DNA from: Schoenoplectus triqueter
Lineage: Eukaryota; Streptophyta; Magnoliopsida; Poales; Cyperaceae
Direction of reading: 5' to 3'
DNA: 64,000 nt
Assembly (NCBI GenBank): GCA_964058805.1
Contig: CAXKVV010000004.1
Location: 124,001-188,000 of the forward strand
Below are positions 23,374 to 34,817 of this stretch, piece after piece. The position numbers and the translations under genes were made by a program. Each line of letters begins with the position of its first letter. Positions within the stretch are counted from its first letter, which is position 1. The notes below the pieces were generated by a model. The model had not been told where the DNA came from. It searched no databases and saw only the letters and a program-made list of their open reading frames with translations.

Positions 23374-24569
23374 CACTAATGATTTTTAAAGTAATTTACT
23401 AACTATTTTGTAACCATTAGTAATGGGGGGGGGGGGTTAGAAAAGGTATAAGAAATCGTTAGAAAAAGAGGAGCTATGAACGAACATTTTCTAATGATTT
23501 TTAATAAAATCTATTAGCAAAGGGTGTTGTGAATATTTTTTTTAAAATTTTGCTAACTATTTTTTTTCTAAAAAAATGTTAGCAAAGGGTGTTGCAATTT
23601 GTTTTTGAATTTTTGCTAATATTTTTTTCTAAAAAAATCATTAGGAAAGGGTGTTGCGAATATTTTTAAATTTTTACTAATAAACAGTTAGCAAAGGGTT
23701 TTTTAATTTAAAAAAAATATATGTCTATTTTTAAATATAAAATCAATAATTAATGTAAATTACTAATTAATAGGTTGAAAGGATTTCTAAACAGTCAATT
23801 AAGAGAAAAATATTAAAAAAAATCACATTGTAGATTTAATAAAATAAGTTACTAACATTAATTAAGTACAAACCTTAAGAATCTACTAATTATGAAGTAA
23901 TAGCTAAAATAATTTAGAAACAAGAAATCAAGAAATTTCAGAGATATTAGAAATTAGTTATTCTGCTTTGCTAATTTTGTAAGGCTTTAAATTAAAATTA
24001 CTCTCGGATTCATGATTGTAAGTCAATCTTATTTCACATCTGGAATTGTCATTTTATAATTCGCTGAGCTTGAAATTACCAAACATATAAAAGAAAATCA
24101 AGAAGCTGGTGGAGCAGAGGAGAGAAATGGCTCTGGCGGCCAGAGAAAAGATTAGATTTCGGATGGACTTCTGGAGCAACGCAATATATAAAATAAAAGA
24201 AGAATCAATAATGATTTTTAACAAAAAAATCGTTAGCAAACTCGCGCTAAATCTTTCCTAACGGTTTTTAATAAAAAAATCATTAGTAAATATTTTTCGC
24301 TAAATTTTGCTAACGGCTATTAATAAAAAACCGTTAGGAAATATTTGGCGCTGGATTTTGTTAACGGTTATTTTTAAGAAACCATTAGTAAAGATTGTCT
24401 GAAAAAAATTTATACTTTCTAACACGTTTTTATAACATTTTCTTCTTCTAAACCGTTATAGAATAGTTCAAACTTATTTTTTTAAAATACCACCGACCAA
24501 TGTCACTAACGATTTTCACTGAAATTTATTAGTAAATTAGTGTTAGTAAAGCTCGGTTATATTGTAGTG
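23374..24569. mobile_element. Non-autonomous CACTA element, copy 2, left end damaged
   Basis: The right end read in reverse is CACTACAATATAACCGAGCT, followed by TTTACTAACACTAATTTACT, shared with copy 3 (34961). The left end reads CACTAATGATTTTTAAAG. Compared with the corresponding end of copy 3 this lacks about 21 bases between two ACTA repeats, which suggests a small deletion. Subterminal repeats of the CTAACGGTT / AACCGTTAG type flank a body without transposase. A ten-G run lies near 23426. No matching 3-bp duplication is visible, consistent with the damaged end. Confidence 0.75.
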
Positions 24570-27500
24570 ATAGTGATGATAGCCCAATTCTAAATCGGAT
24601 TTAATCCAAAAAAATAATCGTTGAATTTTATCCAATTAGAATCAATTGTTTTAGAAAGTCAAATCAATTTGAATATGATCCAATCGATTAGAGACAAATC
24701 AAGAGCCGAACATGGTTGAAACTTGAAAGTGAGACAATTAATTCAAAAGTTTACCTGACTCTGATTGGACTGGTAATAATTAAATTATTGCCTGAAGTAA
24801 AATTAGTGACTTGATCCATTCCGACCTGATCAAGACAAGAACTGACTTCCTGAGTGTCACATTAGATGTAAAAAAAATCTAACGCAATTCAAAAAACTCA
24901 ACCGATCCCATTTGCACGAAAATGACATGGTTAAAAATGAATAATAATATAAAATCCGACTCAACCTCATACGGGTGCTGTCGACAATTTTTGTAGATCC
25001 AATCGGATTACCTGATTGCTATCTGTGCGCACTATTGTTTACTAGTGAAGCATCGATCATTTATTGAGCATATTTTTACTATTTTTTTCTCATTGGTCCA
25101 CAGAATTTTAACAATAGTTATCTCGATCGAGACGAACGTATATATATATATATATATATATATATAGCAGTACACATGTATCATTGCTAAGAACTTTTTA
25201 ACAAGAAAGATAAATATTGTACTTTTTAGATCAACATGTGGAATAAAAGTAGATAACGCCGTTTCTTCCTTTAATTTTTAGTAATTAAAATTAATGAATT
25301 AGAAATTTTATTGGTCAGAAATTATTCTACTACTTCAAAAAATGCATCAATTAAAAATAGAATAATTATACACTATAATATGCTAAAAGAGGAGGGTTAA
25401 AAGGTCTGATCCATTATTGTCTCCACTTTTTAAATTTCTAATAATTCAAAATTTAAAATTAAAATATGAAAATAATCCCATTAAATTTGATATACATAGT
25501 TATACATCCAACTGATTAAATTGTTTTGTTAGAATTAATTATTATTAATTACAACATGTATTAGCTTATATATAATATAAATATATTTTATAATAGTCTG
25601 TCTAATTATATCCATTATGAAGTGATCAAATTCTGTATTATTAATCAGATTCAATATGTGTCATGAGAAGTGAGCATTTTAATATGTAGAATGCGTATTA
25701 ATAACTTTATTGATTTAGTGATGGTCTAAATTATATAAATTTTGATAATAATACAATTATGTTATTGATCTCTGGAGAACAAAATTATAAACAGTTTTCT
25801 GATTAAGCAGCGAACTAGTTAGAAAAGGATTTGGATCTAATATGGATCCGTTAAGAAATAACTGGTGGCTCAGTTATTGGCGTCCATTATATACAGAAAG
25901 ATTGTTGGTTTTCAAAATGATTCCCTATTCTCTATTTTCTGGTACCTTTTTCATTTCCAACGGAGAAATACAAATTTCTCTCAAGACATAGAGTTTCAAA
26001 TAGAGATGTAAATTATGTTTGTCGGTCATCTCAATCGCTCCATCGGATTAGAGAAAGATCGCTAGAAGACTTAAAAGAATCCAGTGATCAACAATGTTGT
26101 GTTTCTCTGGAAAATCGACAACATGGATCATGATAATTTATTTTCTGAATAAGGGTTCACTAAATTATCAAAAGTTTTGCTTTTATGTTTTTCTAGTTCC
26201 AAATTTTTCTCTTTTCTGACAAAATGATTTTCATATCACATCTCAAACTTTTCAAACGTTTCGCTGACGCTCTGCCATTAGCCGTTTGCAACACATGGTT
26301 TTGACCTAGAATTTTATTGACTGATTATAATATTTTTCTGAATAAAAGTAGTGAAACAAGGATGCTCGGAATTGTAGTTTCTTTTAAAAAAGAAAGAAAG
26401 AAAGAAAGAATAATGAATAAATGGATATCTTTTTCATTTGTTGGGCAAGATATCGAATGAATACCTGTGCAAAATGAAAATTTCTCAAATAATTATTCTG
26501 AAATAAGTGAGGGGACTTAAGGATAATTATGAAATTTAATAATTTAACTCTCAACTTTATGATAAAAAAATATTCTAAAATAATAATTTACAACTACCAA
26601 TTATATTGATTTAATATAAAATAAGCACTTCAACTACTATTCTCTTTCACTCAAAACAAAACCATATACAATTAATGGAGGTAATATATAACTAACACGT
26701 AGTGCACATCATCATTCTCAAAATATGCATGTACATGCATGGTTGATGTCAGAAAGGCAGGGAGCCAGGGACTCCGAAATCAATACACTTTTCAAACTTC
26801 TTTTCTTATGAAGTAACATGTACGCTTAATATTAATTTTTACGACCAGTGGAGTCCGAAATTTTAATTTTGAAAAAATAATTTCATGATAATGTTTCTGA
26901 AAAATAATTAAAAAAATAATTTTCAATAAGTAAGGGTCTTACTTTTCAGATGCAATGATTTTTATGACAATACTGACAATGATTTGTTAAAAAATATCAA
27001 ATGAAATGGGAATCTAAAAGGTAAAATATATGATAGATCAAGGAATAATCTTTCGAAACTAAATTCAAGTACGTCATTAATTAATATACCATCAAAACAT
27101 GCACGAAATCTAATTATTTGTAATTTTTGACAGACAAATTAATAACATTTAATTTCTGCCCCTAGATAAAATCTCTTTCTCCGATAATACAGCCAGAAAT
27201 TGTTTTTTAATAATTTTAATTAGGTAAAAGAAATTTGGAAGGGTACACATTAATTTGCCTCTTAGAAACTAGAGGGGAAAGATGGCCGAGTACAAAGTGG
27301 CCAACTTTTCCAAACCCTAGGGGATCCCGCAAAAGTTATATTTGTTAATTAGTAATGATGATTATATGGCCCATGAATTAAAGGTGGAGAATATCGCAAA
27401 TACATGATAATATATATTAAGCAATGGAATTATCCTTTAAACACTGTGATAATCTGTGTTCTGGAGCTTGCAGATACAAGAAAATCACTTGCGTTTCTAT

Positions 27501-27689
27501 CTTTGCTTGTGCAGCTTTTGTTTCATATCTGATTTTCCTTGGAAATGTTCGATGTCATTTATTCCTGCTTAAAGGCACGAATAAATAATTGGAAAGTGAA
27601 ATATTTAACTAAAATATATATTTTTGTTCAAAAATAGCTTTGGATACATCTAGTGTATACTTAACGTTTCTTAATTATGATATATACAA
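24570..27689. other. Gene-free intergenic region
   Basis: No supported gene over about 3 kb. Minor features are a (TA)n tract at 25140-25165 and a short (AAAG)n run near 26388-26410. Coding potential is absent by eye in all frames. Confidence 0.45.
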
Positions 27690-27735
27690 TAACGATAAAG
27701 CCTTTCATCCAAAATAAATTGGGGTAGGCTAGCAA
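27690..27735 (-). mobile_element. SINE-like 3' tail fragment
   Basis: Read on the minus strand it gives CTACCCCAATTTATTTTGGA followed by a GGCTTT-type end. This resembles the 3' end of Au-type plant SINEs. The same tail occurs on the plus strand at 50112-50162. Only the tail is seen. Confidence 0.45.
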
Positions 27736-27762
27736 AATTATGATATATATATAGAGAGAGAG

Positions 27763-28171
27763 TTTGTTTATTGTGCTTTCAGTAGCACTTCCGCCGAAAC
27801 ACTACCAGTCTATATTTTAATTTTAATATTCAAAATTTTAATTTAAATAGCTCAATAAAATCTTTATATCATAATCTTATAGAATACTAATTTTTATTGT
27901 GTTTGGAATTAATTTACTATGCTTAATGATTTTTGAAAGATAGCCCTAAATAATAGAAAATTAATAAAATTTATATGTCAAAAAATACTTACTTTCTAAA
28001 AATTATTAAGAATATAGTAAACTAACACCAAATATGATACAAATTAGTATTCTATAAGATTATAATATAAAGATTTTATTGAGTTAGTTAAATTGAAATT
28101 TCGAGCATGAAAAATTAAAATTTGGACTGGTAGCGTTTCGGCCGAACTGCTATTGGAAGCCTAATAGACAA

Positions 28172-28174
<3 letters not shown>
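27763..28174. repeat. Hairpin MITE, family F
   Basis: The left end (GTTTGTTTATTGTGCTTTCA then AGTAGCACTTCCGCCGAAAC) pairs with the right end, which in reverse reads GTTTGTCTATTAGGCTTCCA then ATAGCAGTTCGGCCGAAACG. Arms are about 200 bases with scattered mismatches. It is flanked by TA-rich tracts, which suggests insertion at TA. No ORF. Confidence 0.7.
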
Positions 28175-28212
<38 letters not shown>

Positions 28213-28215
<3 letters not shown>

Positions 28216-28625
28216 TGGAGATAGCGTGAGCTTAAGCTCACGGAGGCCTTCCGTGAGCTTAACTCAAAAAACATATTAAATCATCTCGAAATTTTAATTT
28301 ATCATTCTCATTAAATTCTTTATATGAAAATCTCATGGGATGCAAAAATTTGGAGCGTTTTGAGCTTTTTTAAGTCATCGTTTTTAATTTTTGAAAATCA
28401 GCTCTAAAAATAATAATAATATATTCAATACTTGAACATCATTTTAAAAAATTAAAAACGGTGACTTAAAAAGCTCAAAACGCTCCAAATTTTTGCATCC
28501 CATGAGATTTTCATATAAAGAATTTAATGAGAATGATAAATTAAAATTTCGAGATGATTTAATATGTTTTTTGAGTTAAGCTCACGGAAGGCCTCCGTGA
28601 GCTTAAGCTCACGCTATCTCCACTC
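28213..28625. repeat. Near-perfect hairpin MITE, family B, copy 1
   Basis: Starts GAGTGGAGATAGCGTGAGCT and ends with its exact reverse complement. The arms are about 190 bases and I count only two or three differences between them. Each arm contains the nested palindrome GTGAGCTTAAGCTCAC. Both flanks are (TA)n, so it appears inserted in a TA microsatellite. A transcript would fold into a long duplex, a possible small-RNA source. More diverged copies are at 38825-39205 and 61227-61612. Confidence 0.85.
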
Positions 28626-29385
28626 TATATATATATATATATTGAAAAAAATGTCATTTCAATTGAAAAACTACATTTTATAAGATACGGCTTCGGTATA
28701 TATTTTGAAAGACGCTTAGTTTTTCATCAAATATATTTATTTTTTTACAGTGAATTTTATAATGAATGACCCATTTAATATCATGTTGAGTCAAATTTAT
28801 ATATGATATATTCATAGACTCTTATATTTTTATTTGAAATATGTTTTTCAAATAAAGTATATATCATATACAGAACTAGATGTACCGCATCAAACAAAAA
28901 TAATTTACTGGACTTATTATAAACTGCAAAAAATCATCTATCTATCTATTAGTTGGGGATCGTTGCAATGGGATATCGATATTAACACTTATATATATCC
29001 TGCACATAAAATTTAAAGTATTATCCTAACATACCAATAAATATCATTTTTTGATAGTTTTTTAAACTTTTTATTTGAAAAAATTGAGGTAAATATAAAG
29101 TGAAATTTATCTAAAGAGAGGATAAGATTTTGGAAATATAATATAGTGCTTCGAGAATGGTGAAAAGAGAAAAATGCACAAAAGAAATGTATGAAAGAGC
29201 GTGTTTTAAAAAGATATAGAAGAGATAGAAAGGGAAGTAGAGATAGGAGGTAAGCTGCTTTGAAGCAAGAATGAGGTCCGCAGCAAAATAGCAACTCCAT
29301 TTTTTCGTCAATTTGGTTTAGAAGCATAGGCTGGCTTCTTAGATGCTAACTAATATTTGCATGCAAAAGTCATATTTTGTTATGT
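28626..29385. other. Intergenic DNA without recognised features
   Basis: TA-rich start, then AT-rich DNA. The 104-codon minus-strand frame near 29013-29327 is rich in Phe, Leu and Ser from biased composition and has no recognised domain. Confidence 0.4.
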
Positions 29386-29389
29386 GTCT

Positions 29390-29995
29390 AGGCCTGCAAG
29401 AAAATTTATAGTTCACAGTTTGTTCAATTTTAGTTTGAAACTATTATAAATCGAGTCAGTTTTGATTCGAATTGAATGTGAATCAAACTCAAATTCTGAA
29501 TAGTTCGTTCAAAATTGATTCATGAATTAATGTAGTTCGAATCATGATGATGGTTGGACCATCTAATATATGAAAAAAAAAATTTGGATTCTAGATCTTT
29601 ATTAATGAATTCTAGTTTTATTTGATAATAAATACCTTCAATTAGTTAGGGACTAAGTTTATGGGTCTCTAAAAAAATTCTAACATGTATATGATTTGGA
29701 TCGACAAAGAAATCAAGTCCATGAATTGAACGACAGACGTAGATTGCAGAATAGAGAATCTAGACCTTAGTGGAAGAGGAACACGTTCTATCAAGTTCCA
29801 CACATTTAGTTTTTAACTTAATTTCAAGCTATTATGAATCAAATTAAACTAATTCATATTTAAACAAATTAAATTTTGAACTCTCATTTTGGTTTGAAAC
29901 TGACTATCTATTTTGAACTAAACTAGTTCGATTTAAATTTGAAATCAAATTCAAACACTAACTAGTTCGATTAAATTTGTTTATTTTCCGGCGCT
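29390..29995. repeat. Probable MITE-like repeat with TTCGAA/GAACTAGTTCGA motifs
   Basis: Begins near TAGGCCTGCAAG and ends near a CCGGCGCTGCATCTGTCCTA segment, with inverted motifs (AGTTTGTTCAATTTTAGTTTG; AACTAGTTCGATTTAAATTTG) inside. The ends are poorly matched and no duplication is clear. Confidence 0.35.
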
Positions 29996-30199
29996 GCATC
30001 TGTCCTAATAAAAAAAAAGCATGTTAGACGTACGTACAGGTTTGATCAGTATGTGCAGTAAATTAAACATTTTCTGGCATATATGCTAAGCTGTTAGAAT
30101 ATTTTTTTAGATGAAAATGAAAACTAGACCTTCCAGCTTTAAATATTTAGAAGGAACTTTTTTGGTTCAATTTTGCATCTCATGTTCTTCACTCAAAGT

Positions 30200-30458
30200 T
30201 GTTACACTTAACATCTTCTTTGATTTGTCGATTTGCAAAACAATTTTGAATTTTACAATTTGCCTTGTTTGAGTTTTGTGCAGGAATTAACATGTAAATG
30301 GACTAGTGCACAAGAACCAAAACTAGTACTGAGATACAAGAGCTTAATCAAGACTGCATTAGACTTAGGTTTAGTAAAACTCAAACTGGGTTGAATTGGT
30401 CAAGAGAAATTGAGATTAAACAACAAGAAAAGTGTTTCTGCCCAGTGAATCGTTATAA
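30200..30458 (+). repeat. Truncated 5' LTR of the copia element
   Basis: About 259 bases align without gaps to the start of the LTR at 32218. By hand I count about 15 differences, nearly all transitions. Homology stops at the CGTTATAA at 30451-30458, where the 3' LTR continues CGGTTCAG. Confidence 0.85.
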
Positions 30459-30489
30459 ACTTGATAAAGCTTTATAACGCTTTATAAAG

Positions 30490-31590
30490 CTTGATAAAGC
30501 TTTATATGATTTAAAACAAGCTCCTAGGGCATGGTATGATAGACTTAGTTTCTTTCTAATTGAAAATGAGTTCACAAGAGGAATAAATGACACAACTCTA
30601 TTCACTAAGAAAAGAGACAATGATCTATTATTGGTTCAAATTTATGTTGATGATATCATTTTTGGTTCAACTAATGCGGCACTTATCGAAGAATTTTCAA
30701 TTTTGATGAGTAGTGAATTTGAAATGAGCATGATGGGTGAACTCAACTTCTTTCTTGAACTTCAAATCAAACAAACACCGGAAGGAACTTTTGTGAACCA
30801 AGAGAAATATGCCAAGGAGTTGATGAAAAAGTTTGGTGTTGAGGATAGCAATACGAGCAAAACTCCTATGGCTACCAACATCAATCTTGACGCGGATGAA
30901 AGCGGAAAACCGGTGGACATCTCTCAATACCGAGCTATGATAGGTAGTCTACTTTATTTAACGGCTAGTCGGCCGGATATAATGTTTTCCGTTTGTCTTT
31001 GTTCTAGGTTTCAATCTAACCCTAAAGAATCCCACCTCAAAGCCGTCAAACACATATTAAAATATATTAAGGGTACCTTGTGTTTAGGGTTATGGTATGG
31101 TCGACAATCCGAATTAAACTTGATAGGGTATACCGATGCGGATTTCACGGGAAACCGAGTAGATAGGAAAAGCACAAGCGGCACATGCCAATTCCTTGGT
31201 GGATCGCTTGTGTCTTGGTCAAGTCGAAAACAAACTTCCGTGACTCAATCCACCGCGGAAGCCGAGTACATGGCGGCTGGTAGTTGTACCACACAAATAC
31301 TTTGGATGATTCACACACTCAATGACTATGATTTACGCTTCCGCAAAGTACCAATTATGTGTGACAACACTAGCGCCATCCAAATTTCCAAAAATCCGGT
31401 TTTCCATTCACGAACCAAGCACATTGAAATTCGATATCATTTCATTCGTGACCATGTTGAAAAAGGAGATATCGAACTCATTCATGTTGATACCAAAAAT
31501 CAAATTGCCGATATCTTCACAAAACCCCTTCCAACCGAACAATATCGCGAACTTAGGTTTAAATTAAGGATGTTAGAGTTTAAGGGATAA
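30490..31590 (+). pseudogene. Copia reverse transcriptase-RNase H fragment
   Basis: The frame is open from LDKALYDLKQAPRAWYD (30490) to the stop at 31588-31590. The reverse transcriptase active-site motif YVDD is at about 30640-30655. It is followed by the LNFFLELQI region, the SLLYLTASRPDI region and a RNase H domain with TDADFTG, KSTSG and STAEAEYMA. The protein lacks everything upstream of the ALYDLKQAPRAW motif and has no ATG of its own, so it is a fragment of a pol gene and cannot act alone. The absence of stops over about 1.1 kb shows the original insertion is fairly young. Confidence 0.9.
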
Positions 31591-32217
31591 ATTTAGATGC
31601 ATATGAACTCTTAAAACTTAAATTGACATGTATCTCAAGCATAGCAACAAAATTTCTGTCAATCTCATCTACAAAATCATCTTCAAACAATCAGATTGAT
31701 CTAAATTGCTAAATTGCGGGGGAGCTATGCCAAGTAATGATGTGATTGAGATTAATTGTTGCATTAATTGTGATTCTCTCTACTTACTATACTCTAAATA
31801 ATATGAAATTGCTAAATTAATTGGACTAAATTGGGTTGTTCAATTAAGGGGGAGCTTTGCTCCAAATAATTTGGGAATTGATAAATTGAGGGGGAGTTAT
31901 GCTCAATTTTTTCTTGAATTATGCACTAAATAAGGGGAAGCCTTGTTAACTCTAAATCTTGAAACGTGCAACATATTTAGGGGGAGTTAGCTAATGTATT
32001 ATATTATCTTGGAAGTATTTTAAATTCTTTATCTTATACACGGTGCATATATTAAGGGGGAGCAATCAATTTAGGGGGAGCTAAATTGAAATAAATTCTT
32101 TAATCGCACCATTTTGCCCGATTTCCAAAAAAAGGGAGAAGTTTTTAGGTGAAATCCACATCATATGTAATATCTATGCATCCATGCGTGTTTTGCAAAT
32201 CGACAAAAGGGGGAGAT
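31591..32217 (+). other. Copia spacer with repeated polypurine tracts
   Basis: Purine tracts of the AGGGGGAG type occur near 31718, 31846, 31887, 31977, 32054, 32071 and 32205; a shorter AAGGGGAAG lies near 31932. The last one (AAAAGGGGGAGAT) directly precedes the 3' LTR and is the expected primer for plus-strand DNA synthesis. The others are extra copies, several with similar flanks (GGAG[CT]TATGC). Confidence 0.75.
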
Positions 32218-33345
32218 TGTTACACTTAACATCTTCTTTGATTTATCGATTTGCAAAACAATCTTGAATTTTACAATTTACCTTGTTTGAGTTTTATGCA
32301 GGAATTAACATGCAAACAGACTAATGCACAAGAACCAAGACTAGTACTGGGATACAAGAGCTTAATAAAGACTGCATTAGGCTTAGGTTTAGTAAAACTC
32401 AAACTGGGTTGAATTGGTCAAGAGAAATTGAGCTTAAATAACAAGAAAAGTGCTTCTGCCCAGTGAATCGTTATAACGGTTCAGTAATCGTTATAACGGT
32501 TCATCTCGATACTCAAAAATATTCTAAGGCAGAACCATTCTCAAAGAAACCAGAGTGTATCGTTATGTAACGATTCAGTAATCGTTACAACGATTGGTGA
32601 AATGTATAACGATTTTGTAATCGTTACAACGATTCATGAAATGTATAACGACCTGATATTTCGTTATAACGTTTCAGCTCAGTTGATCCAACAACTATAC
32701 GACAAAACAATGGGCAAATTTCTCTGACAATCCTACCATTTGAATCTTAATCTGTTGTAACGATTTGTAAACCGTTGTAATGATTTTGTAAACCGTTATA
32801 ACGATTTGTAAACCGTTATAATGGTTCAGGCCGAAAAAGTGAGTTATGCTTGATTTTCAGCTCTTTATAAAAGGGGGACCATCTCCCTTCTCCTCCTGTT
32901 ATTGAACATACTTGCAAAATACATTCTTACAGCCACCATTAAAGAGCTTTGAGAAAACCTTGCTATATCTAGCTAAAGCTTAAGATCTTTGATCTAAACT
33001 TGTTCTAAACACTTGTGAGATTTGAGTGATTTGCTCCATTGCTAAATCTACTCCTAGCTTTTGCTACTTCATTAACTTTAGGCTTTGTCTCTCATCCTTT
33101 GTGTGTAAGAGGGCAAAGTTCGACCTTGTACAAGACTCATATTTGGTTGAATAGATCGGACCGGTTTTGTTACCGTTAGATGGGAAGCCGGGGACCCGAG
33201 GAGTAGGCGCATAACACCGAACCTCGTTACATCACGTGTCAACTCGATCCTTTGATTGAGCATTTCTGAACTCTTTCTCTTTACTTTATTTCATCTCTTT
33301 GGTTTAGAAATTGCTTGTGCTTGATTGTTGTAGAACTTGTTAAAA
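32218..33345 (+). repeat. 3' LTR of the copia element
   Basis: Starts TGTTACAC right after the polypurine tract. U3 contains a dense array of CGTTATAACG / CGTTACAACG palindromes (32466-32830). A TATA box (TATAAAAG, 32866-32873) follows, and downstream lies a long R/U5 region ending somewhere near 33345. The right end is not fixed because no clear CA plus target duplication is visible. Confidence 0.75.
32866..32873 (+). promoter_or_regulatory. TATA box of the copia LTR
   Basis: TATAAAAG lies about 650 bases into the LTR, just after the palindrome array and before a CT-rich segment, where a retrotransposon promoter is expected. Confidence 0.6.
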
Positions 33346-33377
33346 TTGTAATTTAACCCTTGTACTTTTATATAAAT

Positions 33378-33792
33378 ATAGAGTTAGACTATTATGAAAA
33401 TGTTTATATTTCGAGCCCAAGTGCATACGGCTCAAATTTTATCGTAATACGTCCGAAATTCAAAATCATTCTCATTAAATTTTTCATATCAAAATATTGG
33501 GGATACAAAAATTTAGGATATTTTGAGTTTTCTAAGTATTTGTTTTGGATTTTTGAAAATCAACAACAACAATTTAATATTTTATTATTATTTTAGTGCT
33601 GATTTTCAAAACTCCAAAACAAATACTTAGAAAACTTGAAATAGGCCAAAATTTTATATCCCCTAATATTTTGATATGAAGAATTTAATGAGAATGATAA
33701 TTTTAAATTTCAGACGTGTTACGATAAAATTTGAGTCGTATGCACTTAAACTCGAAATGCAAACGTTTTCACAATAGTCAAACTATATATAT
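33378..33792. repeat. Hairpin MITE, distant relative of family B
   Basis: Starts AGAGTTAGACTATTATGAAA. The right end read in reverse begins TAGTTTGACTATTGTGAAAA. Arms of about 190 bases share the phrase TCATTCTCATTAAAT with family B, which suggests a common origin. TA tracts flank both sides. Confidence 0.7.
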
Positions 33793-33805
33793 ATATATAT
33801 AATGA

Positions 33806-34205
33806 GGCTATGGTGCTTCGCGAAGCAAAAATATCTTCCGTGCTTCGTGTCCATATTTTAAATTTAAAAGTCCAAACTGCCGATGCAAACCATTGAATAT
33901 GATCGTCATATTGAAATATCTTTGAATATCAATATATATATATATATATTTTTTGAACTTTTTACTATTTTGTAAATGGGTACAAAATTCGTTGAGCTAA
34001 CGATTACTAGACCATAAAAAAATAGTGATTTTGTACCCTTCTAAAAAATAGTAATAAAATTTAAAAAAATATAAAATTCGATGTCCAAGCATATTTCAAT
34101 AAGAAGATCATGTTCAACGGTTTGGATCAGTCGTATGAACTTTTAAATTCGAGATACAAATGCGAAATACATGAGGTTTTGTACTTCGTGAAACACCATA
34201 GCCAG
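33806..34205. repeat. Hairpin MITE, family C, copy 2
   Basis: The left end GGCTATGGTGCTTCGCGAAG pairs with a right end that in reverse reads GGCTATGGTGTTTCACGAAG. The arms contain TTGAATATGATC and its partner GATCATGTTCAACGG. A (TA)n run lies inside the left arm at 33932-33950. Confidence 0.7.
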
Positions 34206-34440
34206 GGGTGGATCCATAGAGGGTCAGGGGGGCAGCTGCCCTTCTCCTGAATTTTAAAAAATAGTGCTTTTAGGTAATATTTTCGGTAATCTTCCCCTCC
34301 TAGATTGTATGATTATTTTTATGGAGATTTTTTTTAATATCGTGCATAATGAAATAATTATGCAAAGATATCAAAATATGAAGTTCCAGGAAAACTTTCT
34401 TCATCAACTTGATTATATATTAATTTAACCTTTATTTTAT

Positions 34441-34817
34441 GAGTTAATATTCTAACATGTACTAAACTTCAATATTTATCCATATTTAGTCATTGAACTT
34501 TTATTTATCCATTTTTAGTCATTGAACTTTGATGTTTATCCATATTTGATCACTCCCATTAGTTTTTTCATTCAAAAATAATTAAAAAAACTAATGAAAA
34601 AATAAATATAATTTTATTTTATTTATCTATTTTCTATTTCAATTAGTTTTGGCAACAAATATAATTTTATTTTAATTATTTTTGAATGGAAAAACTAATG
34701 GGAGTGACCAAATATGGATAAACATCAAAGTTCAGTGACTAAAAACGGATAAATGAAAGTTCAGTGACCAAATATGGATAAACATCGAAGTTTAGTGATC
34801 TATCCGAAAATTAACCC
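34441..34817. repeat. MULE-like hairpin MITE
   Basis: Left end GAGTTAATATTCTAACATGT; right end in reverse GGGTTAATTTTCGGATAGAT. The arms repeat the phrase AAACTTC...TTTATCCATATTTGGTCACT. The flanks TTATTTTAT (left) and GTATTTTAT (right) match at eight of nine bases, close to the 8-9 bp duplication of Mutator-like elements. Confidence 0.7.

Larger units (their letters stand above)
30200..33345 (+). mobile_element. Deleted Ty1/copia retrotransposon (SIRE-like layout)
   Basis: Both LTR starts are visible: TGTTACACTTAACATCTTCT at 30200 and the same at 32218. The 5' LTR survives only to about 30458. There it joins directly to the reverse transcriptase coding region at about 30490, so the rest of the 5' LTR, primer site, gag, protease, integrase and the start of reverse transcriptase are gone. 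The reverse transcriptase-RNase H end (30490-31590) remains open. A 630-bp spacer follows it, holding several GGGGGAG tracts, the last of which abuts the 3' LTR. The 3' LTR runs to about 33345; its end and target duplication are not clear. Confidence 0.85.

Noticed and set aside
33110..33125. AAAGT as right-hand target duplication of the copia element (left copy 30195-30199)
   Set aside because: The sequence before it ends GGGC rather than CA, and the LTR-like U5 sequence seems to continue beyond it.
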